Source: Mycolicibacterium aichiense
GTDB lineage: Bacteria; Actinomycetota; Actinomycetes; Mycobacteriales; Mycobacteriaceae
Assembly: GCF_010726245.1 (NCBI RefSeq)
Contig: NZ_AP022561.1
Span: 4,092,001-4,156,000 of the forward strand
Direction of reading: 5' to 3'
DNA: 64,000 nucleotides
Below the pieces are notes generated by a model. It was given only the letters and a program-made list of their open reading frames with translations. It was not told the DNA's origin and searched no databases. Position numbers and translations under genes: made by a program. Of this stretch, positions 31,259-39,810 are shown piece after piece. Position 1 is the stretch's first letter. Each line of letters begins with the position of its first letter.

Positions 31259-32527
31259 TCAGACGCGGCATTTCAGGCGCGCGAATTCCTCCACCCGATC
31301 GGCGGCTGCAGCGACGCTGTCCCCCCGTGTGGTCATCTGTCGGGCGATGTCGCGAGCACAGGCTGCATATTCCGGGGTGAGGATTCGTCGCAGGCCTTTT
31401 ACCAGCGTTTTCTCTGTTGTCGTCGAGAAACGACGCCCGGCACCGACCTTCAGCCGCTTGAGCTGCGCAGCAAAAAAGGGTTGATCGGGCAACGTCCACA
31501 GCACCAATTGGGGGACCCCCGCCCGCAGGCAGGCAGCCAGCGTGCCGGACCCGCCGTGATGTACCACCGCCCGGCAGGTCGGGAAAATCGTCGCGTAGTT
31601 GACCTGCCCGACGATCTTCACGTGGTCGAACTGTGGAACGTTGCTGTAGTCGGTGCCGCCCGCGCCGACGATCGCGCGCTCGCCCAACTGCGCGCACGCC
31701 GCGGCGATCATCGCGATCGTGTCCGAAGGCGCTCCGATCGGTACGCTGCCGAACCCGAAGAAGATCGGCGGCGTGCCGTCTGCGATCCAGGCCGCCACCT
31801 CGTCATCGGAAGCGGTCGGCGACGCCATCGCCAACGCCCCGACGAACGGCCGCCGACCATCCCACTTGGTCCACTCGCGTGCGAGACCGGGAAAAACCAG
31901 CTCGTCGTAAGCCTGGATCTCCAGCGAATCTCGATCGGCGATACGGCGGGGCACGGGTCCGCCGGCCCGCGGCAGACCCAGCCCGCGGCGTTGCGCGTCC
32001 TCACCTTTGCGAGTGCCGCGCCACGCGGTCCACTCGTTGACCGTCATCGCCAGCCGGCTCAGAGGTGACGGCAGCAGCGGCAGAAGCTGGCCGTGTACCC
32101 GATACGGGAAATAGTGCAGCGTTACCAGCGGAATGTCATAGGCCTCTGCGACATTGGCCGCCGGCTGCTCGAAGATCAGCCCGGTGAGCAACAGGTCGGC
32201 GTCCTGAGCCGCCGACGCCAGCGTCGTGGTCATCTCCGCCCAGCAGTGCTGCGCAAACTGCGCGGTTTCGGCGGCCATCCGATTGAGTTCCTTGAGCTTC
32301 CACGGAGTCCGGCCGTACAACGTGAAATATCGCCACTGAAGTTCGAGGATGTCCGTGGAATCCAGCCCGTAAGCAACTGCCGAGAGCCCGGCCGCCTCGG
32401 CGAAACCCACCAGATTGGGCGGGACAGCTATGCGGACGTCGTGGCCTCGGCGCAGCAACTCACGGCCGACGACCACGGCGGGCTCGATATCGCCGCGACC
32501 GCCATAGCTCGACAGCACAAGTTTCAT
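31259..32527 (-). CDS. GPL-type glycosyltransferase (GT1/MGT family), copy 3
   Basis: This protein of 422 residues starts MKLVLSSYGGRGDIEP and carries HHGGSGTLAACL near residue 322. It is a close paralogue of copy 4 (39.8-41.1 kb), sharing the LAACLRAGVPQ-type segment after the motif. It would transfer a nucleotide-activated sugar to the lipopeptide or to a sugar on it. It has its own upstream region of 175 bases, shared with the divergent GMC oxidoreductase gene. A gap of 135 bases separates it from the dehydrogenase gene downstream. Confidence 0.9.
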   Translation of the reverse strand: MKLVLSSYGGRGDIEPAVVVGRELLRRGHDVRIAVPPNLVGFAEAAGLSAVAYGLDSTDILELQWRYFTLYGRTPWKLKELNRMAAETAQFAQHCWAEMTTTLASAAQDADLLLTGLIFEQPAANVAEAYDIPLVTLHYFPYRVHGQLLPLLPSPLSRLAMTVNEWTAWRGTRKGEDAQRRGLGLPRAGGPVPRRIADRDSLEIQAYDELVFPGLAREWTKWDGRRPFVGALAMASPTASDDEVAAWIADGTPPIFFGFGSVPIGAPSDTIAMIAAACAQLGERAIVGAGGTDYSNVPQFDHVKIVGQVNYATIFPTCRAVVHHGGSGTLAACLRAGVPQLVLWTLPDQPFFAAQLKRLKVGAGRRFSTTTEKTLVKGLRRILTPEYAACARDIARQMTTRGDSVAAAADRVEEFARLKCRV

Positions 32528-32636
32528 CGCCGGTTCCGGCCTTTCGGTCGTCCTGCGGCCACACCAACAGGAGCAACGGCCATTATTACCGGATTTTTGA
32601 CGAGCCAGTAAGCGTTCGGCCGTGGCACCGGCCTAA

Positions 32637-32702
32637 CGTTGATAGCATCCCGAATCGCCCAGACCAGGTCAGTATTTGGGCCATCATGCTGAGGAGCCCG
32701 AT
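32637..32702 (+). promoter_or_regulatory. duplicated leader/promoter of GMC oxidoreductase gene 1
   Basis: The 27-mer at 32637-32663 is identical at 26 positions to 44535-44561, which lies at the same distance (40 bases) before the second GMC gene. It holds a candidate -10 box, TAGCAT at 32643-32648. A GAGGAG ribosome site at 32691-32696 lies six bases before the TTG start. Weaker similarity continues through the rest of the leader. Confidence 0.5.
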
Positions 32703-34343
32703 TTGGCTGACGGCGCAGTGACCGCGCGCGAGGCAGAACGCATCGAGTGGGATGTCATCGTGGTAGGCACCGGCATGGGCGGCGGGATGCTCGGCTACCG
32801 GCTGGCTCAATCCGGCCGGCGCGTGTTGTTCGTCGAAAAAGGCCGCTCGACTCTGCCTGGGGCGCCGGGCACGATTCGTTCCGCGATGCCGGAACTAGCT
32901 GAGCCGCGTGCGACTCGGTCCGCGCAGACCTACTTCGACGCCCTGGCCCGTGGCGGCCGGTCGACCGATGAGGTCGAGGACATCAGCGGCCGCTCCCCCA
33001 AACGCTTCGTCCCGTTCATCGGTAGCGGAACCGGGGGCTCGTCCGCGCTGTACGGGATGGTCTGCGAACGATTCTTCGCACGGGACTTCACTCCTCGGCA
33101 GAATTTCGACGCCCCGGGCGATTCCACTGTGCCCGAGAAATGGCCCATCACCTACGACGAAATGAGGCCCTGGTACGCCGAGGCGGAAAGGCTGCTGGGC
33201 GTCCGCGGCCAGCCCGACCCACTGCGGCCTGAAGCATCCGACGTCAATCTGCCTGCGGCACCGCCATTCTCTGCCGACAACCAGCCGATTGTCGACTACC
33301 TTTCGGGGCGCGGGTTGCATCCGTACCACCTGCCGATGGCCTGCGATTACACGCCCGAGTGCGCCACCTGTCAAACCTTCCTCTGCTCGCAGTCGTGCAA
33401 AAACGACTCGGCACGCAACGGCGTGCTGCCCGCTGTCACCGAGCACGGGGCCACCCTGCTGACGCAGTGCCGGGTGGTTCACCTCGAGGCTGACCACACC
33501 CACGTCCGGCGGGTGATGTGCGAACACCCCACCGGCCGGCTCACGCTGACCGGAAAGGTGGTCGTACTCGCTGCGGGCGCACTGGCAACCCCTGTGCTGC
33601 TTCTCAATTCACGATCAGGCGATTGGCCGTGCGGACTTGCCAACGGCTCCGACGTGGTGGGCCGCAATCTGATGCGCCATCTACTCGATCCGATCATGAT
33701 CTGGCCGGAACACGACTCCGAGATCACGGCCGCCAACAAAGAGATCGGCCTCAACGATTTCTACTTTTGCGAGGGCCAGAAATACGGGACCGTACAGTCG
33801 TTCGGCGCCATCCCCCCGATGGAATGGCTGACCAACCGCCCTGGCCCACAAGCGAAAGCACTTCGAATGATGAGCCCGGCGGTGCGCCGGGTCTACGACC
33901 GATTCTTCACGGGTGGACTGATCCTGGCCTCGATGATGGAAGACCTGCCGTACGCCGACAATCGGGTGCTGCTGCCCGAACACCCGGGTTCAGATGGCCG
34001 GCAGCGGATGCGGATTCAGTACCGCCTGCATGCCAGTGAGGTCGAGCGCCACGCGGCGTTCTTGCGGATGTTCAAGCAGGTCCTGAAGCCGTTTCGCACC
34101 CGCGGCCTGGGCAGTGGTAGAGAAAACTCAAACATGGGCCACGTCTGCGGTACCTGCCGGTTCGGGACCGATCCCGCCACCAGCGTGCTGGACCCGCTCA
34201 ACCGCGCGCACGAGGTCGACAACCTCTACGTCGTCGACACTTCGTTCTTTCCGTCCAGCGCCGGCCTGAATCCGAGCCTGACGGTGGCTGCCAACGCCTT
34301 ACGGGTGGCCGCGCATCTGAACGAGGCCCACTTCGCGAGCTGA
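32703..34343 (+). CDS. GMC-family FAD oxidoreductase, copy 1
   Basis: This protein of 546 residues has the FAD motif GTGMGGG (22-28), the GMC C-terminal domain with the active-site His in MGHVCGTCRFG near 479 and an Asn in LNPSLT near 523. A segment with four Cys (DYTPECATCQTFLCSQSC, about 215-232) is also kept in copy 2 and could bind metal or form disulfides. GMC enzymes oxidise alcohols with FAD; here a sugar hydroxyl or a lipopeptide alcohol is the likely target. The TTG start at 32703 is chosen by GAGGAG at six bases and by alignment with copy 2. An in-frame start at 32676 is possible but lacks a ribosome site. Confidence 0.88.
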   Translation: MADGAVTAREAERIEWDVIVVGTGMGGGMLGYRLAQSGRRVLFVEKGRSTLPGAPGTIRSAMPELAEPRATRSAQTYFDALARGGRSTDEVEDISGRSPKRFVPFIGSGTGGSSALYGMVCERFFARDFTPRQNFDAPGDSTVPEKWPITYDEMRPWYAEAERLLGVRGQPDPLRPEASDVNLPAAPPFSADNQPIVDYLSGRGLHPYHLPMACDYTPECATCQTFLCSQSCKNDSARNGVLPAVTEHGATLLTQCRVVHLEADHTHVRRVMCEHPTGRLTLTGKVVVLAAGALATPVLLLNSRSGDWPCGLANGSDVVGRNLMRHLLDPIMIWPEHDSEITAANKEIGLNDFYFCEGQKYGTVQSFGAIPPMEWLTNRPGPQAKALRMMSPAVRRVYDRFFTGGLILASMMEDLPYADNRVLLPEHPGSDGRQRMRIQYRLHASEVERHAAFLRMFKQVLKPFRTRGLGSGRENSNMGHVCGTCRFGTDPATSVLDPLNRAHEVDNLYVVDTSFFPSSAGLNPSLTVAANALRVAAHLNEAHFAS

Positions 34344-34424
34344 ATACGCCATGGACGCCAACGCTTCACCTGCGGTCGTGGTGGTGGGCCGGACGCTGTG
34401 GAGCTGTCTTAGGCCAGCCGGTGC

Positions 34425-35318
34425 TCACCGCGATTTTGGGATGAGTCGCTCTACCACGGCTTTGCCAGCATCGTCGTCGGCGTGGACGACGGCGACGTCC
34501 CAGTAGTAGTACCCCCGATCGGCAAACGGCGCGTCCAATATCGCGGCCCGGGCTGGCACGTCGTCAATCGACAGGAGATGGAGTGCCTTTCCGAAGTTGT
34601 CCCAGATGCCGACGGACGAGTAGCCCGCATCCCTGAGATCTGCCCACACCGCAACGGGATTGGGCTTGCCGGCCTTGCGCGTCAGGTCGTGATCGTACTC
34701 AAAGAACAACACCGGACGGGATTCGGCATAAGCCCGCGCGAGCGGTGGGATCAGCGTTGTGTCATAGCCGTCCGTGTCCGACTTGACGAGCCGAATCGGC
34801 GGCAGTTCCTGGTGGCGGCTCGCCAGCTCGGCCACGGCCACCGGCGTAGCCCCGTCGCCGGCGCCGTCCTGGGCGAAACGGGTCGTGCCGCCTGCTCGGA
34901 CCGCACCGAGGCCGGCGGCATCGGAGAGCTCGGTGACCAGTAGTCCGAACTCGATCACACACCGGTCGTCGGACCCGATGTTCCGCTCGAGATAGGGCAG
35001 GTATTCGGGGTCTCCTTCGACGCAGAGCACGCGGGCATCGACTCTCGCGAGGATCTGGGCTGCCGAGTCGCCGATGTTCGCTCCTACATCGATGACACCT
35101 AGAGGCTTGTCAATCTCCCCGAGACCCACCGCCAGGTCGACAAGGTTTTGGCCGTAGGTGGGATAGAGGCGCGCGTAGTCCGGAAGCCGGTGCGACCACG
35201 GCATCGCCAGCCGGACGCCTTGCACATTACGCACGACCGTGCGGTCGCCGAATACCTCACGAAGGTCAAAGCGGGCGAGATACTTCGCGAGTTGCCGAAG
35301 CCACGAACTGTTGGTCAT
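34425..35318 (-). CDS. FkbM-family SAM methyltransferase
   Basis: This protein of 297 residues has the SAM motif VIDVGANIGDS (75-85), CVEGDPEYLPYLERN, and the FkbM-type VKSDTDGYD and FFEYDHDL segments. FkbM enzymes O-methylate polyketide or sugar hydroxyls; a sugar of the lipopeptide glycan is the likely acceptor. The ATG at 35318 follows AAGGGAA. It is followed at a distance of 81 bases by the convergent GMC gene, and preceded by an acyltransferase gene 34 bases upstream, so the two minus-strand genes are probably co-transcribed. Confidence 0.85.
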   Translation of the reverse strand: MTNSSWLRQLAKYLARFDLREVFGDRTVVRNVQGVRLAMPWSHRLPDYARLYPTYGQNLVDLAVGLGEIDKPLGVIDVGANIGDSAAQILARVDARVLCVEGDPEYLPYLERNIGSDDRCVIEFGLLVTELSDAAGLGAVRAGGTTRFAQDGAGDGATPVAVAELASRHQELPPIRLVKSDTDGYDTTLIPPLARAYAESRPVLFFEYDHDLTRKAGKPNPVAVWADLRDAGYSSVGIWDNFGKALHLLSIDDVPARAAILDAPFADRGYYYWDVAVVHADDDAGKAVVERLIPKSR

Positions 35319-35352
35319 GATTTCCCTTCGGATACATCACGTCTCATAGATC

Positions 35353-36597
35353 TCAACCTTGTTTCGAAGCGTCCGGTGGTACTTCAAACGAGTCCGACTC
35401 AATCGTTTGAAGCGAGGCATCTTCACGTGAACGAAACTCGGGTGGCCCCTTAGGCTTGAGCCGCGACCTCAGCGCGACCGCCGGCTTCTCAACCATAAAC
35501 CAGCTCAATGCGGCTAACGGCACGGTGGCGACAGCGGCGACGATCGCGAAGGCAAACGGGTTCAAGAAGGCAAGGCCTGAGAGTACGAGCAACTGCTGCA
35601 CCGGAAATGCGTAGATGTAGACGCCGTAGGACAGATCCGTCCTAAGCGTCAAACGCTTGTTGTGGACGAGAGCCCCTGAAACGATGATGGCGTACGCCAA
35701 CGGAATCGCCGCAAGGACGCGATAGTTGGGAAGAAAGCTCGATCCGACCACGATGGCGACGCTCAACGCGACCAGTGACCATCGCGCAGGTATCACGTTC
35801 CGGAGTTGATAGATGAGAGCTCCGGACAGAAACATCACACCGAAACGCGCGGCCATGCCGCTGAGGACCAACTGCTGGGCCGCTGCGTCGAGTTGCACGT
35901 GCGCGCCCGGCGGCGCATCGATCAGGGCGCCATACGGCGGTAGTGTGGCCGACCAGTACAGCGCAAGCGCCAGCAGTATGGGAATGAGCCAGCGGCGCCG
36001 CAGCAGCCCGACTATACCGAGGCCGGCGATAGCGACATAGCAAAGCGCCTCCCAAAAGAGGGTCCATAGAGAACCGTTCCATTCCCCGCTCCACGGGATC
36101 CCACTGGGCGTGCCATCAATATCGTGCTGAAGTAGCTGTACGGCACTGTTTCCCAGGACGTACTTGAACGGCCCGGGCGACAACAGCAGCTTTGCCGCCG
36201 AGCCACCCTGGATCTCGATTGCGATCGGAGCGATGACAAATGCGGTGACGACAAGGCATACCCACAGCCCGGGAAGGATTCTCAGACCTCGAGCGATGAA
36301 GTAATCGCGAGCCCTGCTGTGCCGGAACCAACTCCAGGTGATCAAGAATCCCGAGATTGCGAAGAAGCCGTCCACCCATCCGTTTCCCAGCAGCTGCTGA
36401 ACCGGCGCGACAGACACGTGCCGCCCGGTGAGGGGCCAGGAGTGATAGAGGATGACACCGGTCGCCAGTATCAATCGCCAGGCATTCAGCGCATTGCTTC
36501 GCGGATCGAATTCTTCTCCGAGCGTTAGCTTCCGGCGACGGCAGCGCCCGTCGTCATTGTTGTCGCTGTCGCCGGCCACTTCCCGGTCCGCGCTCAT
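35353..36597 (-). CDS. acyltransferase-3 family membrane protein
   Basis: This protein of 414 residues is an OafA-like AT3 enzyme with about ten membrane segments, catalytic-type His52 in YHSWPLTG, GFFAISGFLITWSW and a basic RGLRILPGLW segment. It lacks the SGNH domain of the three tandem acyltransferases. Members O-acetylate or otherwise acylate sugars; Atf enzymes of GPL loci belong to the same broad group. The N-terminal 30 residues are charged and cytoplasmic. The ATG is at 36597. It lies upstream of the FkbM methyltransferase gene. Confidence 0.88.
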   Translation of the reverse strand: MSADREVAGDSDNNDDGRCRRRKLTLGEEFDPRSNALNAWRLILATGVILYHSWPLTGRHVSVAPVQQLLGNGWVDGFFAISGFLITWSWFRHSRARDYFIARGLRILPGLWVCLVVTAFVIAPIAIEIQGGSAAKLLLSPGPFKYVLGNSAVQLLQHDIDGTPSGIPWSGEWNGSLWTLFWEALCYVAIAGLGIVGLLRRRWLIPILLALALYWSATLPPYGALIDAPPGAHVQLDAAAQQLVLSGMAARFGVMFLSGALIYQLRNVIPARWSLVALSVAIVVGSSFLPNYRVLAAIPLAYAIIVSGALVHNKRLTLRTDLSYGVYIYAFPVQQLLVLSGLAFLNPFAFAIVAAVATVPLAALSWFMVEKPAVALRSRLKPKGPPEFRSREDASLQTIESDSFEVPPDASKQG

Positions 36598-37009
36598 CTC
36601 AACTCATCCGCTCGGCGCGGCCGCGATGGCAGATCGAGGTCCATCGAAGGCGAAACGCTCTCCGAGCACCGCACCACAAAGCCAGCGGCCACGTCTCGGC
36701 CAGCTAGATGGTCTCGGCCATGGCCGCCACATGACGGCACTCCGAGAGCTACCAAGAATTTCACTCGTTTCCCGACATACACGAGAGCTTTCTTTACCAG
36801 TGAGTCATCATCAGCGACCCTACGCACGGCGCGTAACGCCGACGAGCACACCGCCTGTGTAGCGAAGGTTATCTGATCGCCAACAAAAGTCTCATAAAAC
36901 CGTTCGTTCTCGTACGTTGTGCTTATTGATGTGCACATGCGCCGATGGGAACTAGGGCCTACCACTACACTCGTCGAGGTCCGGCTGTGTCCGGGGTGGA
37001 GGAGGCCGC
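36598..37009. other. AT-richer intergenic region between divergent genes
   Basis: These 412 bases separate the minus-strand acyltransferase from the plus-strand small ORF and GT4 gene. The region is visibly richer in A and T than most of the window. A candidate -10 box TACACT lies at 36966-36971, 38 bases before the small ORF, and a strong GGAGGAGG ribosome site lies at 36998-37005. A minus-strand open frame from 36965 has no recognisable features and I do not call it. No terminator hairpin was seen. Confidence 0.4.
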
Positions 37010-37162
37010 ATGAAAATACTTACGTGTGACATTTCCAACCACGTAGTCGCACCTGCTCTGTCCCACTTACGTCCCCGAATCGCCTATGCCCTAACAAAAA
37101 GTACGTTGGTCGATCATCAGGCAACAGTTAAGGCTGAATTCACCGGGGCTCGGCGTCAGTGA
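37010..37162 (+). CDS. small ORF, 50 residues, coupled to GT4 gene
   Basis: An ATG at 37010 is preceded by GGAGGAGG at four bases, one of the best ribosome sites in the window. The product, starting MKILTCDISNHVVAP, has 50 residues, no membrane segment and no family I recognise. Its TGA overlaps the GTG of the following glycosyltransferase (GTGA). Either it is a small protein or a leader whose translation opens the next gene, which has no good ribosome site of its own except inside this frame. A chance frame is less likely given the ribosome site and overlap. Confidence 0.45.
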   Translation: MKILTCDISNHVVAPALSHLRPRIAYALTKSTLVDHQATVKAEFTGARRQ

Positions 37163-38250
37163 AAGTCGCATTCGATCACCAGATCTTCTCCATGCAGCGC
37201 TATGGCGGTGTTTCGCGCTACTTTCTCGAGCTGGCAATCCGGCTACCGGCCGACACGGTGTCGGAGGTCTCCGTCATCGCTCCGCTGCATGTCAACGCCT
37301 ATCTAGCAGCCGATTCCGCTCGTCGTTTCACCCGTGGGAAGTACGTGCCCTACAACGTGTTCGGCTGGGTGCCACTTGCAGTCAAACGTACGAATCAGGT
37401 GATCGCCCCGCTTGCCTGGTCGCACTCGGATGCAGACATCGTGCACGAGACCTACTACGCGACCAAGCCCTTCGGTAATGCGAAGCGTCGCGTTGTGACG
37501 GTCTACGACATGATTCACGAGTTGTTCATGCCCGAGGATAAACAGACAATCGCTGCGAAACGCGCCACTGTCAATCGCGCCGACCACGTGATCTGCATAT
37601 CGGAGAACACGAGGCAAGACCTCGTGCGCCTACACGGCGTCGATCCAGAACGCACGAGCGTTGTACACCTTGGCTATTCGCTGACTGAAGACGCTAACGA
37701 TGGGACTGCAGACGGAGGTCAAGACAGGCCCACGCTCCTATATGTTGGACACCGCGACGGATACAAGAACTTTGATACTTTGTTGGAGGCATACAGCAGT
37801 TCCCCCGCGCTGCGGAATTTCGAGCTGATTGCCTTCGGCGGAAACCCCCAGATGTACCACGAACGCAAAAGAATCGAGCGGTTGGGCATCGCGGACCGGG
37901 TGCGCTTCGAGTCCGGGTCCGACCGTGATCTCGCGGCGCGCTACCGGGGTGCCAGTGCGTTCATCTATCCGTCCAAGTACGAGGGCTTCGGCATCCCCCC
38001 ACTTGAAGCCATGAGCCATGGTTGCCCGGTCGTGTGCAGCAATGCCGGGTCGATTCCGGAAGTGGTCGACACGGCCGGACTTTATTTCGATCCAAATAGT
38101 TCTGAGGAGTTGCGCGCGGTTCTGGAACGTGTCGTGACGTCTGAAACCTTGCGAGCCGATCTGCGGTCACGCGGCTACGCGCGCCTGAGCGCCTTCTCCT
38201 GGGACACCTGCGCCGCCGCTACCGCTGAGGTCTATCGCAAGATCATGTGA
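37159..38250 (+). CDS. GT4-family glycosyltransferase, copy A
   Basis: This protein of 363 residues starts MKVAFDHQIFSMQRYGGVSR, with the GT-B fold pattern of the glycosyl transferases group 1: VVTVYDMIHE in the N-terminal half, LLYVGHRDGYKN as the linker and YEGFGIPPLEAMSHGCPV near 274-291 for donor binding. GT4 enzymes retain the sugar configuration and use many nucleotide sugars. Similar mannosyl- or rhamnosyltransferases occur in O-antigen-type clusters. The GTG start overlaps the upstream small ORF. The codon choice here is more A/T-tolerant than in the GPL-type transferases, hinting at separate origin. Confidence 0.88.
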   Translation: MKVAFDHQIFSMQRYGGVSRYFLELAIRLPADTVSEVSVIAPLHVNAYLAADSARRFTRGKYVPYNVFGWVPLAVKRTNQVIAPLAWSHSDADIVHETYYATKPFGNAKRRVVTVYDMIHELFMPEDKQTIAAKRATVNRADHVICISENTRQDLVRLHGVDPERTSVVHLGYSLTEDANDGTADGGQDRPTLLYVGHRDGYKNFDTLLEAYSSSPALRNFELIAFGGNPQMYHERKRIERLGIADRVRFESGSDRDLAARYRGASAFIYPSKYEGFGIPPLEAMSHGCPVVCSNAGSIPEVVDTAGLYFDPNSSEELRAVLERVVTSETLRADLRSRGYARLSAFSWDTCAAATAEVYRKIM

Positions 38251-38296
38251 TGCCAGACTGGCGCGGTCTTCGCAAAAAGAGTTGTGCCAGTTCGGC

Positions 38297-39190
38297 TCAG
38301 AGCTGCTCCTCGACACCAGTTCGGGTGTTGATCACCGGCAAACCGCGAATGGAGGCCAATCGCTGCTCTCCACGCAAGTAGGTCAGCTCACCCTTACCAT
38401 TTCGGGACTCGGTGAACTTTGACTCGACATAACCCCCTGCCGCCGTGAGGGGCTCAAGACCGTGCTGCAGATCAGAGCGAACGAAGTACGCGTTATTGCC
38501 CGCGCTGTTGCTGCCAACGAAGTCATATCCTCTGGACTGGCCTAGGTCACACAAAGCAGGTAAAGATGCCCCGTAGTACAACACGTTGGTGGGTCCCCCT
38601 CTCGTGAACTTCGGGTCGTAGGGAATGGTGATCGCCCGTTCCGCACCCAGCACGCTGTTGTATTCGATGATGGCGATTGCGGGACGGATCGCAGTGATCG
38701 CGCGCCAAACCCAGTAGTCGTTGCCATCAATGTCGATGTGCAGTAGACCGATGTCACCTTCAAACCCGTGCGATAGAAGCAGCTGGTCGATGTTCTCAGC
38801 GGTAACGAAGGCACAGGTGGCCTGGAGGTCGTGGCGCCACGAGATGGGGTCGAGCTTGATGGCCTCGATGTTCAGCCGCGAGCCGTCCATGACCAGGCCG
38901 CGCCAGTTGTCGTTGACGAGCAAAAATCTGGTGTTTGCCTCCTGGTAGCCTTCGACGCCAAATTCGACGAATGTTTCGCTCAGGCCTGGAATCCGGTGAA
39001 TAAGCCACTGGATGATGCCGTCATCTCCCCACTGGCTGAAGACGGAGAATTCCACGTCGGAGAAGTTGTTGATCGACGGAATGTCTCGTACCCGCCACGC
39101 CAGTCCCTGGCCGATGAGGACACGCTGCTTTGATAGCACTGCGCTGTTGAAACGCTCCGTCCAGAACGTTAGTGCGCTGCGGAAGCCCAA
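38297..39190 (-). CDS. FkbM-like SAM-dependent protein
   Basis: This protein of 297 residues has FVEFGVEGYQEANTR near 72-86, LLHIDIDGNDYWVWRAI near 150-166 and IAIIEYNSVLG, a pattern found in FkbM-like methyltransferases and related proteins of polysaccharide clusters. The glycine-rich SAM loop is less typical than in the other methyltransferases here, so catalytic activity is uncertain. The start at 39190 is a TTG without a clear ribosome site; a GTG some 17 codons later is possible. It converges with the GT4 gene 46 bases away. Confidence 0.65.
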   Translation of the reverse strand: MGFRSALTFWTERFNSAVLSKQRVLIGQGLAWRVRDIPSINNFSDVEFSVFSQWGDDGIIQWLIHRIPGLSETFVEFGVEGYQEANTRFLLVNDNWRGLVMDGSRLNIEAIKLDPISWRHDLQATCAFVTAENIDQLLLSHGFEGDIGLLHIDIDGNDYWVWRAITAIRPAIAIIEYNSVLGAERAITIPYDPKFTRGGPTNVLYYGASLPALCDLGQSRGYDFVGSNSAGNNAYFVRSDLQHGLEPLTAAGGYVESKFTESRNGKGELTYLRGEQRLASIRGLPVINTRTGVEEQL

Positions 39191-39301
39191 TGTAGTCCTA
39201 CTCTGCGTTGCCGACGGCCCCTGCCTCGGTGTTGACCAAAGGCCTTCGTAAATCTCGAGGATCGATCTGACTCTGGTTGGCCCACACGGGGCGCCAACGG
39301 A

Positions 39302-39798
39302 TTACATGACCTTGTGCCCACTCATCCCTTCGACGACATCATCGATGGAAGTGCGGAACTCAATCCTGCATGCCAACCGATTTCGCATATCGGCCGCTCA
39401 GCACTCCCGCTGATCACTGAGAGATCGATCGCACGGCGCTGGTTGATTTCGACAGGCGGAAGGGGCTTCCCGAGTGCTGTACACACTGGTTGGAGTGCTT
39501 CCCAGCCCGAACGGGCGAATCGATTGCACACGGTTGCTTGGCTCACCGCACCAAAGTTGTAGAACTCGTCCGGGTCTGATTGGTCCACTGCGCGGATTAT
39601 CGATGATGGGTCCAGCAGGTCGGCTTCGATGAGGTTGACGTACGGGAACTCATCGAGTAGCTGCTCTTTTTTAAGGTTGCTTTGACCACGGATGACGCCG
39701 AAGACCTCATAGCCTTTCTCATGGAGGAGCGGTGCAAGGTGACCACCGTCCTGCCCGGTGATCCCGGTAATCAACGCTGTCTTAGCGTGTACAACCAT
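39302..39798 (-). pseudogene. remnant of a GDP-mannose 4,6-dehydratase-like gene
   Basis: The first 75 or so residues read like Gmd-type dehydratases: ALITGITGQDGGHLAPLLHEKGYEV, then IEADLLDPSSI and PDEFYNFGAVSQ. The catalytic middle with the YxxxK pair is missing. After an unrelated stretch, EIGWHAG resembles the family's C-terminal LGW motif, and a shift of frame gives IEFRTSIDDVVEGM before a TAA at 39302-39304, like the usual Gmd C-terminus. The intact frame alone would end near 39322 with 158 residues. I read this as a gene with an internal deletion and a frameshift. It may once have supplied GDP-rhamnose-, fucose- or talose-type sugars. Confidence 0.7.
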
Positions 39799-39810
39799 GC
39801 ATTTCCCCGA

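Noticed and set aside
36594..36965. Minus-strand frame of 123 codons upstream of the AT3 acyltransferase
   Set aside because: It has no ribosome site or recognisable motif, and its end overlaps the acyltransferase start region. I treat the region as intergenic.
38251..38296. Possible bidirectional terminator with ACTGGC and GCCAGT arms between convergent genes
   Set aside because: The loop is over 20 bases and there is no T-run after the stem, so it is too weak to annotate.
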